Counted from the first letter of the stretch, positions 18,292 to 27,429 are shown. The stretch is 64,000 bases of DNA from Photobacterium arenosum (GCF_014841115.1 NZ_JACYTP010000004.1:124001-188000); one strand, 5' to 3'. A program made the numbers and translations. Notes: generated from the sequence alone by a model not told the origin.

Positions 18292-19191
18292 ATGCTAACT
18301 ATGTGGGATCCTTTATTGGAAAAAATTGAGCTGGTCATGATGTACTTTTTGACCCACAAACTCTTGCTCAGTCTGTGTGTCATACTGCTGGTGATCGTGA
18401 TCCGTCGTGTCACCATCACGCGGATCCGTGGCGAGGTTAATTTTCTCAGTGAAGATCAGCGAAAATGGATCTCGCGCACCAAAAATGGTGCTTTTACCTT
18501 ATTGCTGCTGACCCTTTTTCTATTATGGGAATCGGAAATCAGCAAGTTTGCCCTGTCGCTGACCGCCATTGCAGTGGCCCTGGTGGTGGCATCGAAAGAA
18601 ATCATTCTCTGTATTACCGGCTCCCTGCAGCGTGCCAGTTCCCGTTCGTTCCGAATTGGTGACTGGATTGAAGTGGGACCAGTTTACGGCGAGGTTATCG
18701 AGCATAATCTGATGGCTACTGTGATTCAGGAAATTGCCCTGCAGCAAGGCCAGTACCATTACACGGGCAAAACCATTACTTTGCCGAACAGTATGTTTTT
18801 TACCGTGGCGGTAAAAAACCTGAATTTCATGAAACGCTATGTTTATCATGTGTTTACTGTCACAGTGAAAGAAACGGTGAACCTCTATCCTATGGTTCCT
18901 GTTCTGTTGGATAAAATTGACGAACATATCGCCGACTTTATCGATATAGCCAGACGCTATAACCATATGATTGAGCGCCATGCCGGGGTCGATTTACCGG
19001 GTTCAGATCCGCATATTTATATCACCACGACCGCCACGGGTGAGCAGCAGGTGCACTTTAAGCTGTTTTGTCCGACAGTGCAGGCAGCCGAACTGGAGGC
19101 GAGAATCCGGGAAGACTTTATGACCCTGTACTGTGAACAATACCTGCCTGTTGCCGCCAAGGCTGTCGAGCTGGAATACCAGTCGGCCTGA
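18292..19191 (+). CDS. MscS-type mechanosensitive channel family protein
   Basis: A 299-residue protein with three hydrophobic helices (residues about 20-40, 64-80, 84-105). The pore-lining helix runs ALSLTAIAVALVVASKEIILCITGSLQRA, and the beta domain begins RSFRIGDWIEVGPVYGEVIEHNL, the MscS signature. The C-terminal alpha/beta domain is present. Such channels open on hypo-osmotic stress. The chosen ATG has only a weak ribosome site, and a second ATG three codons later (18301) is possible. It is a stand-alone gene between two terminators. Confidence 0.88.
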   Translation: MLTMWDPLLEKIELVMMYFLTHKLLLSLCVILLVIVIRRVTITRIRGEVNFLSEDQRKWISRTKNGAFTLLLLTLFLLWESEISKFALSLTAIAVALVVASKEIILCITGSLQRASSRSFRIGDWIEVGPVYGEVIEHNLMATVIQEIALQQGQYHYTGKTITLPNSMFFTVAVKNLNFMKRYVYHVFTVTVKETVNLYPMVPVLLDKIDEHIADFIDIARRYNHMIERHAGVDLPGSDPHIYITTTATGEQQVHFKLFCPTVQAAELEARIREDFMTLYCEQYLPVAAKAVELEYQSA

Positions 19192-19224
19192 CCCGCGCTG
19201 CATGAATTACAAAATCAATCGCAA

Positions 19225-19256
19225 AAAAGCAGCGCCCTGAGGCGCTGCTTGGCTTT
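19225..19256 (+). terminator. Intrinsic terminator after MscS-type gene
   Basis: Arms AAGCAGCGCC and GGCGCTGCTT with loop CTGA (19227-19250), preceded by A6 and followed by GGCTTTT. Confidence 0.8.
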
Positions 19257-19294
19257 TGCACAAACTGATTTTCATTGAACACAACACAGTTCGG

Positions 19295-19312
19295 GTGGTG
19301 AATGATCACCAC
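19295..19312. repeat. Perfect inverted repeat in promoter region of GNAT gene
   Basis: GTGGTGA-ATGA-TCACCAC is 7+4+7 bases, 200 bases before the GNAT start. It could be an operator. The 255 bases between the terminator and the GNAT gene hold no other structure that I can name beyond several TTGCA repeats at 19406-19450. Confidence 0.4.
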
Positions 19313-19511
19313 TGTGATTGAAGCAAGTTGCAGGCCAGCATGCGTTCAGTTTCAAGTCTTTGAAAGTTAGAGCACTAAAATGGCTCTACTTGGGTTTTCG
19401 GTCTGGCAATTGCATTTTGCAGTTGCTTCTTGCAACCCCACTCAGAATTTGCAATTTGAAAAGGCACAAGGCATTGTGCTACCGGATGTATAAGTATTAA
19501 GGATGACACGT

Positions 19512-20051
19512 ATGTTCAGTCAGATCGTTGATCAGGATATCGAACTGGTTCTGGTGCAGCCCTCTTTCGCTGCCCGTTATGTCGAGCTGGTGAATGCGCA
19601 TTTTGATTATCTGGCCCAGTGGCTGGCCTGGCCGCCACACTGTAATACCGAGGCGGATTTCACCGATTTTATCCGTCGCTCCCTGCATGATTACGCAGAG
19701 GGGAAATCCATGGTGTGCGGTATTTTTTACCGGGGACAACTGGTTGGCAACTGCAGCTTTAATACTTTAGATCACAGCCTGAAAACGGCCGATATCGGTT
19801 ACTGGCTGGCGGCTGATTTTCAAGGGCAGGGCATTATTACCCGGGTATGCCGTCATCTTTTCCGCCTGGCGTTTGACCACTTTGCTATGGAGAAAGTGGT
19901 GATTTCAGCCGCGGTTGACAATACGGCGAGCAGAGCGGTCGCAGAACGCCTGGGCATGACGCTGGAAGGGGTGATCACCCGCAGTGAGAACCTCAACGGC
20001 CGTATTCTTGATCATGCTATTTATGCACTCCATCGTGATTCAGAACATTAA
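19512..20051 (+). CDS. GNAT N-acetyltransferase, RimL-like
   Basis: A 179-residue protein of the RimJ/RimL branch (ribosomal-protein-serine acetyltransferase-like). DIGYWLAADFQGQGIITRVCRHLF holds the acetyl-CoA loop Q-G-x-G-I, and VDNTASRAVAERLGMTLEG is the typical C-terminal N-x-x-S-x-x-x-x-E motif. I start at ATG 19512 because AAGGA stands 8 bases upstream; an in-frame ATG at 19503 overlaps that site. The real substrate is unknown. The gene is followed after 18 bases by a GFA-family gene, so the two may be co-transcribed. Confidence 0.88.
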   Translation: MFSQIVDQDIELVLVQPSFAARYVELVNAHFDYLAQWLAWPPHCNTEADFTDFIRRSLHDYAEGKSMVCGIFYRGQLVGNCSFNTLDHSLKTADIGYWLAADFQGQGIITRVCRHLFRLAFDHFAMEKVVISAAVDNTASRAVAERLGMTLEGVITRSENLNGRILDHAIYALHRDSEH

Positions 20052-20069
20052 TGATTGTAAGGAGAGATA

Positions 20070-20486
20070 ATGAGTGAAGTGACTTACCCTATTCACGGGG
20101 CCTGCCAGTGTGGCGGCGTGACCTACACATTGCTCGCACCGCCGGCCATGGTTGTGGCCTGCCACTGCAAAGAATGCCAGAAGCTCTCGACCAGTGCGTT
20201 CAGTATTACCGCTATGGTGGATGCCAAAGATGTGGTTTTTAAAGGCGTGATGGCTGACTGGTCTCGTCCTGCTGACAGCGGTAATACCAGCGCCGCGAAA
20301 TTTTGCCCGACCTGCGGCAACCGTATTTATCATTTTAATCCCAAGCAGCCTGACGCCATTAAACTGAAACCCAGTAACCTGAGTGACACCCGCGTGATTC
20401 AGCCGACTGCTCATGTCTGGGTCAGTGAAAAACAGGACTGGGTTTCCATTCCGGCTGGCGTGAAGCAATTTGCCAGGCAGCCGTAA
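20070..20486 (+). CDS. GFA-family (centromere V-type) zinc protein
   Basis: A 138-residue protein with zinc ligands in family order: GACQCGG (C12, C14), ACHCKECQK (C31, C33, C36) and FCPTCGNRIY. GFA proteins include glutathione-dependent formaldehyde-activating enzymes, but most members are uncharacterised and no formaldehyde genes lie nearby. GGAGAG before the ATG is a good ribosome site. It is probably in an operon with the upstream acetyltransferase. Confidence 0.88.
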   Translation: MSEVTYPIHGACQCGGVTYTLLAPPAMVVACHCKECQKLSTSAFSITAMVDAKDVVFKGVMADWSRPADSGNTSAAKFCPTCGNRIYHFNPKQPDAIKLKPSNLSDTRVIQPTAHVWVSEKQDWVSIPAGVKQFARQP

Positions 20487-20724
20487 ATCCAGCCCACTCT
20501 TCCCTGCTTAATCAGTGCCTACTGCCTAACCTCGCTTGATCGTCTACCCCTTAGCTATGGGATATAACTCCAATGGTATGAAAGGTTTGTGCAGACAAGA
20601 GATTACTAATCACGGTGCTTTTTTGTTCTACACTCAGAAAGGCAATGTCCGGCAACCTCAGCATGCACGCTGTAAAAGGGCCGGGTGTAAAGCATGACAT
20701 GAATAAGAATAACAGGGTATCGCG

Positions 20725-21393
20725 ATGAGCAATGTATTCAATATTGGGCCAGGAAAGGCCTGTGGGTGGTTAGGCTTAGGTTTGCTGCTGTTATCTGGCG
20801 GCATACAGGCAAAAACAGAAGAAGAGGCAAAAGCGCAGATCAAGCAGGATCTGATAGGCTTTTGTTCAGATTGTCATGGCAGAAACGGGGTGTCTGAGCT
20901 TAAGAATGTGCCTAACCTGCGTGCCCAGCCTCCTGAGTATCTGAAAGCGCAGTTGCTGGCTTTTCGCAGTCAGCAAAGAAGCAGCTCATTCATGGATGCA
21001 TTTATCTATCAGATTAATGATGCACAGATTGAGCAGGCTGTGGCCCATTTCTCTGTCCAGCCTTCGGCACTGAAAGGCAAACCAGCCTGGCGCGGTGAGA
21101 AATGGCCCGGTGACATGGCCGCCGGCGAACAGCTTGCGTATGTGGGTAATGCGTCGGCCAATGTTCCCGCCTGTGTGGCCTGCCACGGCCCAAGTGGTAT
21201 TGGGGTGGAACCGGGTTTTCCACGGTTGGAGGGGCAGAAACCTCAATACATGATCAACCAGCTTAAAGCATGGCAGGCCGGTAAACGTCCGCCAGGCCCC
21301 CTTGGTGTGATGAGTGCTATTGCCAAGTCAATGACGGATGATGAAATTGTCGCCGTTTCTCACTACTTTGCGCAACTGGGGGGCGAACAATGA
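20725..21393 (+). CDS. tsdB: Diheme cytochrome c4-type electron carrier TsdB
   Basis: A 222-residue secreted protein. A hydrophobic leader ends near residue 29 (SGGIQA), so it is periplasmic. There are two c-type heme sites, CSDCH (47-51) and CVACH (150-154), each opening a cytochrome c4-like domain. The stop overlaps the next gene (ATGA). That gene has the features of thiosulfate dehydrogenase TsdA, and in many proteobacteria a cytochrome c4-like TsdB accepts its electrons. The TsdB assignment rests on this pairing; in isolation it would be called cytochrome c4. Confidence 0.85.
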   Translation: MSNVFNIGPGKACGWLGLGLLLLSGGIQAKTEEEAKAQIKQDLIGFCSDCHGRNGVSELKNVPNLRAQPPEYLKAQLLAFRSQQRSSSFMDAFIYQINDAQIEQAVAHFSVQPSALKGKPAWRGEKWPGDMAAGEQLAYVGNASANVPACVACHGPSGIGVEPGFPRLEGQKPQYMINQLKAWQAGKRPPGPLGVMSAIAKSMTDDEIVAVSHYFAQLGGEQ

Positions 21394-22331
21394 AAACGCT
21401 AATGTTGTTCACTGTGTGTCTGATGAGCTCTGCGGTCTCGGCCACCACCGAGTATGAACAAGAGTATGTGCATTTAGGCGAAGTGGAGCCGGGCAAGCGA
21501 TTGCCAGAGGGAGAAAACTACCACGCCCTGCCAGACTGGAATAACCTGCCTGAAGCGCATTTTGGCGAAGCGGTAAAGAAGGGCTATACCCTTTTTACAG
21601 ATACCCAATCGCTTAAAGAGCAGGGAGTGATCAAAGGGGGGCTGAACTGTGTTAACTGCCATCTGAACGCTGGTCGTCTGGCCGGTGGCGCTCCGCTTTG
21701 GGCCGCTTATGTGGCGTATCCGGCCTACCGTTCCAAAAATGACAGAGTGAACACTTTTGAAGACAGGCTGCAGGGATGCTTTCGCTATTCGATGAACGGT
21801 GGCGATAAAGTACCGGCGCTGGACAGTGATGAAATCCGAGCCTTGACGGCGTATTCTTATTGGCTGGCAACCAATGCGCCTGTTAACAGCCAGTTACCTG
21901 GCCGCGGGTATTTCAGTGCAGACAAACCTGCACAGGCTCCTGATTTTGCACGTGGTAAAGCGGTTTATCAGGAACAATGCGCATTTTGCCATGCGCAGAA
22001 CGGTGAGGGACGCAAAGCTGAAGGACGTTATGTTTTCCCGCCGCTTTGGGGAGAAGACAGTTATAACTGGGGCGCTGGTATGCACCAGATCAATACTGCG
22101 GCTGCTTTTATTAAAACCAACATGCCGCTGGGGATGGGCAATACGCTGACCGATCAGCAAGCCTGGGACGTCGCCCTGTACATCAACAGCCAGAACCGGC
22201 CCCAGGATCCGCGCTTTACCGGCAATGTAAAAGAAACCGCTGAAAAATATCATGCCCATCAGGGCATGTATGGTAAGCCTTCGCCGGCTGATAAGCACAT
22301 TCTTGGTGATCCGGCTCAACAACCCAAATGA
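21390..22331 (+). CDS. tsdA: Thiosulfate dehydrogenase (tetrathionate-forming) TsdA
   Basis: A 313-residue periplasmic diheme cytochrome with a signal peptide (cleavage near SAVSA-TT, residue 18). Heme sites are CVNCH (87-91, in CVNCHLNAG) and CAFCH (197-201). Cys130, in LQGCFRYSMNG, sits where TsdA proteins carry the unusual cysteine ligand of the active-site heme. NMPLGMG (244-250) can supply the Met ligand of the second heme. Family enzymes couple two thiosulfates to tetrathionate, or work in reverse. It is translationally coupled to tsdB. No soxAX-type or tetrathionate reductase genes are nearby. Confidence 0.88.
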   Translation: MKTLMLFTVCLMSSAVSATTEYEQEYVHLGEVEPGKRLPEGENYHALPDWNNLPEAHFGEAVKKGYTLFTDTQSLKEQGVIKGGLNCVNCHLNAGRLAGGAPLWAAYVAYPAYRSKNDRVNTFEDRLQGCFRYSMNGGDKVPALDSDEIRALTAYSYWLATNAPVNSQLPGRGYFSADKPAQAPDFARGKAVYQEQCAFCHAQNGEGRKAEGRYVFPPLWGEDSYNWGAGMHQINTAAAFIKTNMPLGMGNTLTDQQAWDVALYINSQNRPQDPRFTGNVKETAEKYHAHQGMYGKPSPADKHILGDPAQQPK

Positions 22332-22346
22332 CCCGGTGAGTTGAAA

Positions 22347-22383
22347 TTAAGCGAGATAGCGAGTGACGGCTCGCTGCCTCGCT
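22347..22383. terminator. Compound hairpin between tsdA and chemoreceptor gene
   Basis: Nested arms AAGCGAG ... CTCGCTT and AGCGAG ... GCTCGCT lie between convergent genes. No good T-run on either side, so termination is plausible but not certain. Confidence 0.5.
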
Positions 22384-22403
22384 TATTACGGCCGATTAAA
22401 TCA

Positions 22404-24620
22404 TTACACCTTGAAGTGACCTGCCATTTTTTCCAGTTGGGCAGAGAGGGTGGACAGCTCTTCGCTGCTGGCTGATATCTGTTCGACCGCGCTGCTGGTG
22501 TCGCGCGACATAATATAAATATTGTTGATATTATTGCTGATTTCTTCTGACACTGCAGATTGCTGCTCAGAGGCTGCCGCGATCTGAGATGTCATGTCTG
22601 CGATATGTTCCACCGATTGCACCACTTGCTGAAGGCGCTGAGTGGCATTGGTGGCCTGTTCAGAGACGCCGTAAGTGTGCTCAATGCTTCTGGTCATTAC
22701 ATCGCTGACGTCACGGCCGTGGTTGAGCAGGGTTTCCAGCATGGTGGCGGTGTCGCTGGTGGCATCCTGAGTGTGTTGAGCCAGATGACGCACTTCTTCT
22801 GCAACAACGGCAAAGCCACGCCCATGTTCGCCTGCCCGGGCAGCTTCAATCGCGGCATTGAGGGCAAGCAGGTTAGTCTGGTCAGCAATATTGCGTATGG
22901 TGTCCAGTACCTTGGTGATCTCATCTGAGCTTTGACGAAGCAGGCCCAGTTTATCGTTGGCTTCACGCATGTCACTGGACATTTCATTTAGCCTTTCAGT
23001 ACTTTGCATAAGTAGGCCAGCGCAATCTGTCACTTGGGTGTTGGCATCGTTGCTGACAGTGGCGACTGTCGCTATATTGCCTGAGATATCTTTGGCTGTG
23101 GCACTCATCTGATCGATCGCCACTGTCAGCTGTGTGGTTTCCTGTTCCTGCCGCGATACAGTCTCTGCCGTCTGCACCGCACTGGCAGCTAATGCCTCCG
23201 CTTCACTGCGCTGCTGACCGGCCGCGATTTTCAGTTGATGGATGATCTCACTCAGTTTACCGGACATGGTTTTCATCGAGGCATACACCCCGGTCGCCGG
23301 TTTGTCGTCAGCCATGTCCAGACGCAGATTGCCGTCGGCAATGGCGCTGGCAATGTGTTCCATGTGCTCAGGCTCTCCGCCTATCGGTCTGGTAATGCTG
23401 CGGCTGATCAGGAGGGCGGCAGGAATGATCAGTACCAGCATAGCCAGAATGACAAAAAAACCGCTGATATTGAGCTGGCTGATGGCTGCCAGCGCTTCAG
23501 CCTGGTCGATCTCTGCAACGATAACCCAGCGTATGGCCCCGAATTGAACCGGTGCAAACGCCGATAGCACGGCGTTTCCTTTGTAGTCACTGATGGCATC
23601 AATATTGGTTTCACCCGCCAGGGCGCGGCGCACGGCTTCGGTATCAATACTGCCTTTGTCAGGATGCAGGAAAGAAGCATGTACTGAGTGATTAACAGGG
23701 TCGATATACGAGTTGGAACGCATCAGCTTATCCGGCCCGACAAGGTAGGTTTCCCCGCTGTCACCCAGTCCGGCCCGGACGCCCATAATGGCCGTCAGAC
23801 GATCGATCGGAAACTGAATAACTAATACACCAGCCAGACTTGCCCCCTGATAAACCGGGGCCGCTATGAAACCGGCCGGAGAGTGGTAAGAGGGCAGATA
23901 GAGGCTGAAATCTATCAACGCAGTCTGGCCTTTCGCCAGTGCCATTCCAGCCTGGTAAGCGTGACTGAGCAAGCTGGCACTGAAAGGGCCGTTATTCAGA
24001 GAGGTCGCAAAATCCACTTCCTTGTAGACGCTGTACACTACCTGTGATGTTTGCGCATCGATCAGAAAGAGATCGTAATAGCCTGAGGTTTCAATCAGCT
24101 CCCGAAAAAATGGGTGATAGGCAGCATGGGCCTGATCGTAGGCTGAATCACCGCTCTCATCGAGCCGTTGCTTCTCACCCAAAGGATAAGGACTGTTCGC
24201 CAGGTAGCTGGCTTGCAGTGAAATAGCTGCAGGAGAAAGCTGGCTAAATAGCGAGTCTGCGGATATCTGAAGATCCGGCGCGTTAGCCTTCAGCTTGGGG
24301 ATGAACTGCTCGGTGTAAAACTGTTTGACCTGGTGACGCGCAGTCTCATCGACCGGCGGCAGTTCAGCGATTCCCTGACGCAAAGCCTTCAGTGCCTGCG
24401 CCGTGAACGGGTTGTTGGCTTCCAGTGTAATTTGCTGATTGAGTGCGGAAAAGTAACGCTCTACCGCATCCAGTTTTACTTCGCGTAATGATTCCAGCTG
24501 GTTATAGGCTTGCAGTTTTAGCGAGTCTCCGGCCTGATAAGTGGCAATGATCATCATAGCCAGTGCCGGAACCAGTCCTGACAGGAGCAAAGCGGTGAGT
24601 ATTTTTTGCTGCAGTTTCAT
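22404..24620 (-). CDS. Methyl-accepting chemotaxis protein with dCache sensor
   Basis: A 738-residue transmembrane receptor. TM1 is at residues 8-27. A large periplasmic dCache-type domain spans about 30-385, with the typical YYDLFLID and later [13 protein letters not shown] and VLSAFAPV segments. TM2 is near 390-410, then HAMP, then a cytoplasmic signalling domain whose hairpin tip is [37 protein letters not shown]. There is no C-terminal CheR-binding pentapeptide; it ends KMAGHFKV. It signals to CheA. dCache receptors often bind amino acids or organic acids, but the ligand cannot be read here. It converges on tsdBA. Confidence 0.93.
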   Translation of the reverse strand: MKLQQKILTALLLSGLVPALAMMIIATYQAGDSLKLQAYNQLESLREVKLDAVERYFSALNQQITLEANNPFTAQALKALRQGIAELPPVDETARHQVKQFYTEQFIPKLKANAPDLQISADSLFSQLSPAAISLQASYLANSPYPLGEKQRLDESGDSAYDQAHAAYHPFFRELIETSGYYDLFLIDAQTSQVVYSVYKEVDFATSLNNGPFSASLLSHAYQAGMALAKGQTALIDFSLYLPSYHSPAGFIAAPVYQGASLAGVLVIQFPIDRLTAIMGVRAGLGDSGETYLVGPDKLMRSNSYIDPVNHSVHASFLHPDKGSIDTEAVRRALAGETNIDAISDYKGNAVLSAFAPVQFGAIRWVIVAEIDQAEALAAISQLNISGFFVILAMLVLIIPAALLISRSITRPIGGEPEHMEHIASAIADGNLRLDMADDKPATGVYASMKTMSGKLSEIIHQLKIAAGQQRSEAEALAASAVQTAETVSRQEQETTQLTVAIDQMSATAKDISGNIATVATVSNDANTQVTDCAGLLMQSTERLNEMSSDMREANDKLGLLRQSSDEITKVLDTIRNIADQTNLLALNAAIEAARAGEHGRGFAVVAEEVRHLAQHTQDATSDTATMLETLLNHGRDVSDVMTRSIEHTYGVSEQATNATQRLQQVVQSVEHIADMTSQIAAASEQQSAVSEEISNNINNIYIMSRDTSSAVEQISASSEELSTLSAQLEKMAGHFKV

Positions 24621-24785
24621 GGTTTGCCTCGTAGAAGCGACGCTGCTGTAATTCGAAATTAGTTCACGTTTTGTGCGACGACGTCAGTTAAACGCGATCA
24701 AGAGTGCGTTTTGTGATGTGAATCAAGTGTAATAATGTGAGTGTTGAATAAGCGCATTCAGGGCAGGGGCACGGATGAAGAATCA

Positions 24786-24797
24786 GGACAATTGTCC
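24786..24797. repeat. 12-base perfect palindrome upstream of chemoreceptor gene
   Basis: GGACAATTGTCC lies in the 292-base divergent gap between the chemoreceptor gene and the small gene at 24913. It may be an operator; no regulator is assigned. Confidence 0.35.
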
Positions 24798-24912
24798 CAA
24801 AAATAAATGAATTTGCAGTCAGTCTCGGTGCTGAGCAGGCGATTCTTTTTCTGATCGATAAGATTCCGTCGCCCTAACTAGCAGTAATGAACTTAGTCAG
24901 GAGACTGTTTTG

Positions 24913-25092
24913 ATGGCAAAAGTGACAACGCTGAGTGCAGAAGAGAAGCAAAATCTGGTGAATGAACTGAAACAGCTCATTGCCCTGCGCATGGGAAAAT
25001 CGGTCAGTGTGACGCATCAGTTCAATGATGAACAGGGCTTAGTCGTAGCCTTTGCTGTCGAAGGACAACGCTGTATGGAAGTGGCCTTTTAG
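24913..25092 (+). CDS. Small protein of unknown function (59 aa)
   Basis: A 59-residue, soluble, mixed-charge protein starting MAKVTTLSAEEKQNLVNEL. A helix is likely at residues 7-27, then a beta-rich half (VSVTHQF, GLVVAFAVEG, CMEVAF). AGGAG lies 9 bases before the ATG; a TTG three bases upstream is less likely. The strong ribosome site and balanced composition support a real gene. I do not recognise the family. It is followed after 43 bases by the converging ddl gene. Confidence 0.65.
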   Translation: MAKVTTLSAEEKQNLVNELKQLIALRMGKSVSVTHQFNDEQGLVVAFAVEGQRCMEVAF

Positions 25093-25135
25093 CCGCCAGT
25101 TGCCCGTGCTGAGGTAGCGACGGGCCGCTGACAGA

Positions 25136-26047
25136 TTACACAGGATCAAAAGTGGCCAGCGCCAGTATCTGCTCGATAGTCCGGGTAAAGTCGAGACCGA
25201 TTTCGCGGCTGGCCATCGGAAAGACGCTGCGCTGGGTCATACCCGGTGACGTATTCATTTCAATAGGGTAGATCTTACCGTCGTCGCCGAGAATCACATC
25301 CAGCCGGCCCCAGCCGCGGCATCCTAGCGCCTGAAAAGCCGACAGTGAAAGTTGCTGAATAGCCCGTTCTGTCTCGGTGTTAAGGTCGCTGGGGCAATGG
25401 TAACTCGCAGTCTGGGCACCGAATTTGGCTGTCCAGTCAAAGAAAGTGTCAGAGCGAATTTGTACTACGGGCAGTGCGGTGTCACCCAGAATACCACAGG
25501 TGTATTCCCGGCCAGTGATGAAAGCCTCAAGCAGGATATCGTGGTCATATTCAAAGGCCTGCATCACTGCGGCCTCCAGCTGAGCTGAGGACTCTACTTT
25601 CGACACCCCTATGCTGCAACCCTGAGAGCTGGGTTTGACGACCAAAGGGTAGCCCAGATCGTCGGCTGCCGACTGAATCTCTTGCAGCGACTGCTGACGA
25701 TGAACGGCGACCCAATTGGCATAGTGATAACCGTGTTGAGCCAATATCTGGCGTGTGCGCAGTTTATTGAGACACAGTGCCGATGTGGCCAGGCCGCTGC
25801 CGGTATAAGGGATTGTCAGCCAGTCCAGCAACCCCTGAATATGACCGCTTTCCCCCAGGCTGCCATGCAGGGCAATAAAGACCTTATCGACCGACTGCAA
25901 TGCCTCCAGGGTACCGTACAGGCTGGAGGGATCAATCGCCACCACCTCATGCCCTAATTCACCAATGGCTTCGCAGACGGCCTGACCAGAACGCAGTGAT
26001 ACACTCCGCTCGCTCGATTCCCCGCCCATTAACACACCTACACGCAT
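25136..26047 (-). CDS. ddl: D-alanine--D-alanine ligase
   Basis: A 303-residue ATP-grasp ligase joining two D-alanines for peptidoglycan. The start RVGVLMGGESSERSVSLRSG carries the substrate-binding Glu-Ser pair. HGSLGESGHIQGLLDWL, VKPSSQGCSIGV and the metal site IEMNTSPGMTQRS are all present. ATG 26047, after AAGGGA, is chosen; the frame extends 40 codons further upstream without family similarity. It stands alone, outside the division cluster, as with the second ddl of many gammaproteobacteria. Confidence 0.95.
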   Translation of the reverse strand: MRVGVLMGGESSERSVSLRSGQAVCEAIGELGHEVVAIDPSSLYGTLEALQSVDKVFIALHGSLGESGHIQGLLDWLTIPYTGSGLATSALCLNKLRTRQILAQHGYHYANWVAVHRQQSLQEIQSAADDLGYPLVVKPSSQGCSIGVSKVESSAQLEAAVMQAFEYDHDILLEAFITGREYTCGILGDTALPVVQIRSDTFFDWTAKFGAQTASYHCPSDLNTETERAIQQLSLSAFQALGCRGWGRLDVILGDDGKIYPIEMNTSPGMTQRSVFPMASREIGLDFTRTIEQILALATFDPV

Positions 26048-26151
26048 AATCAATCCCTTCCATAAGTCCGTAAGCTCATATAGTAACGAATTAGCCCTGT
26101 GATACAAAACTATTGATTTACAAAACAATAATGAAACATGACCTTGGTTCG

Positions 26152-26175
26152 GTAAATGACAGCTCAATCATTTAC
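26152..26175. repeat. Inverted repeat between ddl and dctP
   Basis: GTAAATGA (26152-26159) and TCATTTAC (26168-26175) form a perfect 8-base inverted repeat with an 8-base spacer. It is separate from the GntR-type site downstream and is a candidate operator for either divergent gene. Confidence 0.4.
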
Positions 26176-26238
26176 TTACCTTTAGATAAAAAAACGTGTC
26201 AGCGGATAACGAAATCAGATCGCATGAGGTGGCATTGT

Positions 26239-26254
26239 TGTGATGATCTTCAAA
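26239..26254 (+). promoter_or_regulatory. CRP-like site upstream of gluconate TRAP operon
   Basis: TGTGA-TGATCT-TCAAA matches the first half of the CRP core fully and the second half at 4 of 5. It lies 38 bases before the GntR-type palindrome, an arrangement like catabolite-controlled gnt promoters of E. coli. Confidence 0.5.
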
Positions 26255-26291
26255 GACAGCCCTTCTTTTTCTCTGCTAGCATTTGTTATCA

Positions 26292-26307
26292 AAGTTACCG
26301 GTAACAT
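26292..26307. promoter_or_regulatory. GntR-type gluconate operator
   Basis: AAGTTACCGGTAACAT contains the perfect palindrome GTTACCGGTAAC (26294-26305). It matches the known E. coli GntR operator (ATGTTACC..GGTAACAT type) at 15 of 16 positions. It lies 62 bases before dctP, and a gntR gene is in the same cluster. Confidence 0.82.
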
Positions 26308-26368
26308 AACAACTAACAGCCGGTCTTTAACGACAACGACGTGACTAATAACAATAGGACTGTACCTG

Positions 26369-27385
26369 ATGAAAAAGCTCACCTGCACTCTGCTCGCTGC
26401 CTCACTGGCCGGCACTTTTACTGCTTCCGCGCTGGCGGCTGACTACACCTTTAAATTCCAGTCGTCTGACCCGGCTGGAGATAAAAACTTTCAGGTTCAG
26501 CAAGCCTGGGCGGAGCGTGTTGAAACCATGTCTGCCGGCCGTATCGACATTGACTTACTGCCTGTGGGCAGTGTGGTTAAACACACCGAAACCCTGAACG
26601 CGATTAAACTGGGGATCCTGGATGGTCACATCACAGCGACCAGCTACTTTTCCGGCAAAGATCCTGCGTTCGGCTTGATTGGTAACACGGTCGGTGCCTG
26701 GTCTGATACCACTCAGCTGTTGCAGTACGTGAATTACGGTGGCGGCTATCAGCTGATGACCGAGCTGTATGCACCTTACGGGGTGAAATTTGTCGGCGGC
26801 TCGACCACAGGTGTGGAGTCTTTTGTGTCTAAAGTACCGGTCAATGGTGTGGACGATCTGAAAGGCCTGAAACTGCGTGCCCCGGAAGGTCTGGTTCAGC
26901 AGGTGTTTGCGGCGGCGGGTGCCTCACCGGTTAACCTGCCGGGTTCAGAAGTGTTCACCGGCCTGAGCAAAGGTGTGATTGACGCCGCGGATTACACTGT
27001 CTTTTCCACTAACCAGAAAGCCGGTATGAACGATGTGGCCACACACCCGGTTCAGCCGGGCTTCCACTCACTGCCGCTGATCGACATTTCGATGAGCCAG
27101 AAAAAGTGGGACAAACTGCCTGCGGATCTGCAGGAGATCCTGACGACCTCTGTACGCGATTTTGCCTATGACATGACCACTCAGCTTAAGATCGCCGATC
27201 AGCAGGCGGTGAAAGAAGCCCAGGCGAACCCTAACATTACCATTCACAACTGGTCGGACGAAGAGCGTAAGAAATTCCGGGAAATCGCCCGCGAACAATG
27301 GAAAGTGTTTGCTCAAAAGTCGCCAAATGCAGAGAAAGTCTACCAATCTGTAACTAAGTTCCTGGAAGATAACGCACTGTTGTAA
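26369..27385 (+). CDS. dctP: TRAP transporter substrate-binding protein (probable gluconate)
   Basis: A 338-residue periplasmic DctP-family protein. The signal peptide is MKKLTCTLLAASLAGTFTA...ALA (cleavage near residue 23). DYTFKFQSSDPAGDKNFQ begins the mature domain. KLRAPEG carries the conserved ligand-binding Arg, and GLSKGVIDAADYTV is the family signature. It delivers a carboxylate to the DctQM permease with Na+ coupling. Substrate: the cluster (gluconokinase, 6-phosphogluconate dehydrogenase, GntR) and the GntR-type operator in front point to gluconate or a close aldonate. A hairpin follows the stop. Confidence 0.9.
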   Translation: MKKLTCTLLAASLAGTFTASALAADYTFKFQSSDPAGDKNFQVQQAWAERVETMSAGRIDIDLLPVGSVVKHTETLNAIKLGILDGHITATSYFSGKDPAFGLIGNTVGAWSDTTQLLQYVNYGGGYQLMTELYAPYGVKFVGGSTTGVESFVSKVPVNGVDDLKGLKLRAPEGLVQQVFAAAGASPVNLPGSEVFTGLSKGVIDAADYTVFSTNQKAGMNDVATHPVQPGFHSLPLIDISMSQKKWDKLPADLQEILTTSVRDFAYDMTTQLKIADQQAVKEAQANPNITIHNWSDEERKKFREIAREQWKVFAQKSPNAEKVYQSVTKFLEDNALL

Positions 27386-27429
27386 TCCTCCGAACAGCTT
27401 GTCTGACACGCACCACTAATCCCCCTGTG

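Noticed and set aside
24713-24728. CRP-like TGTGATGTGAATCAAG upstream of the chemoreceptor gene
   Set aside because: Only one half matches the CRP core well.
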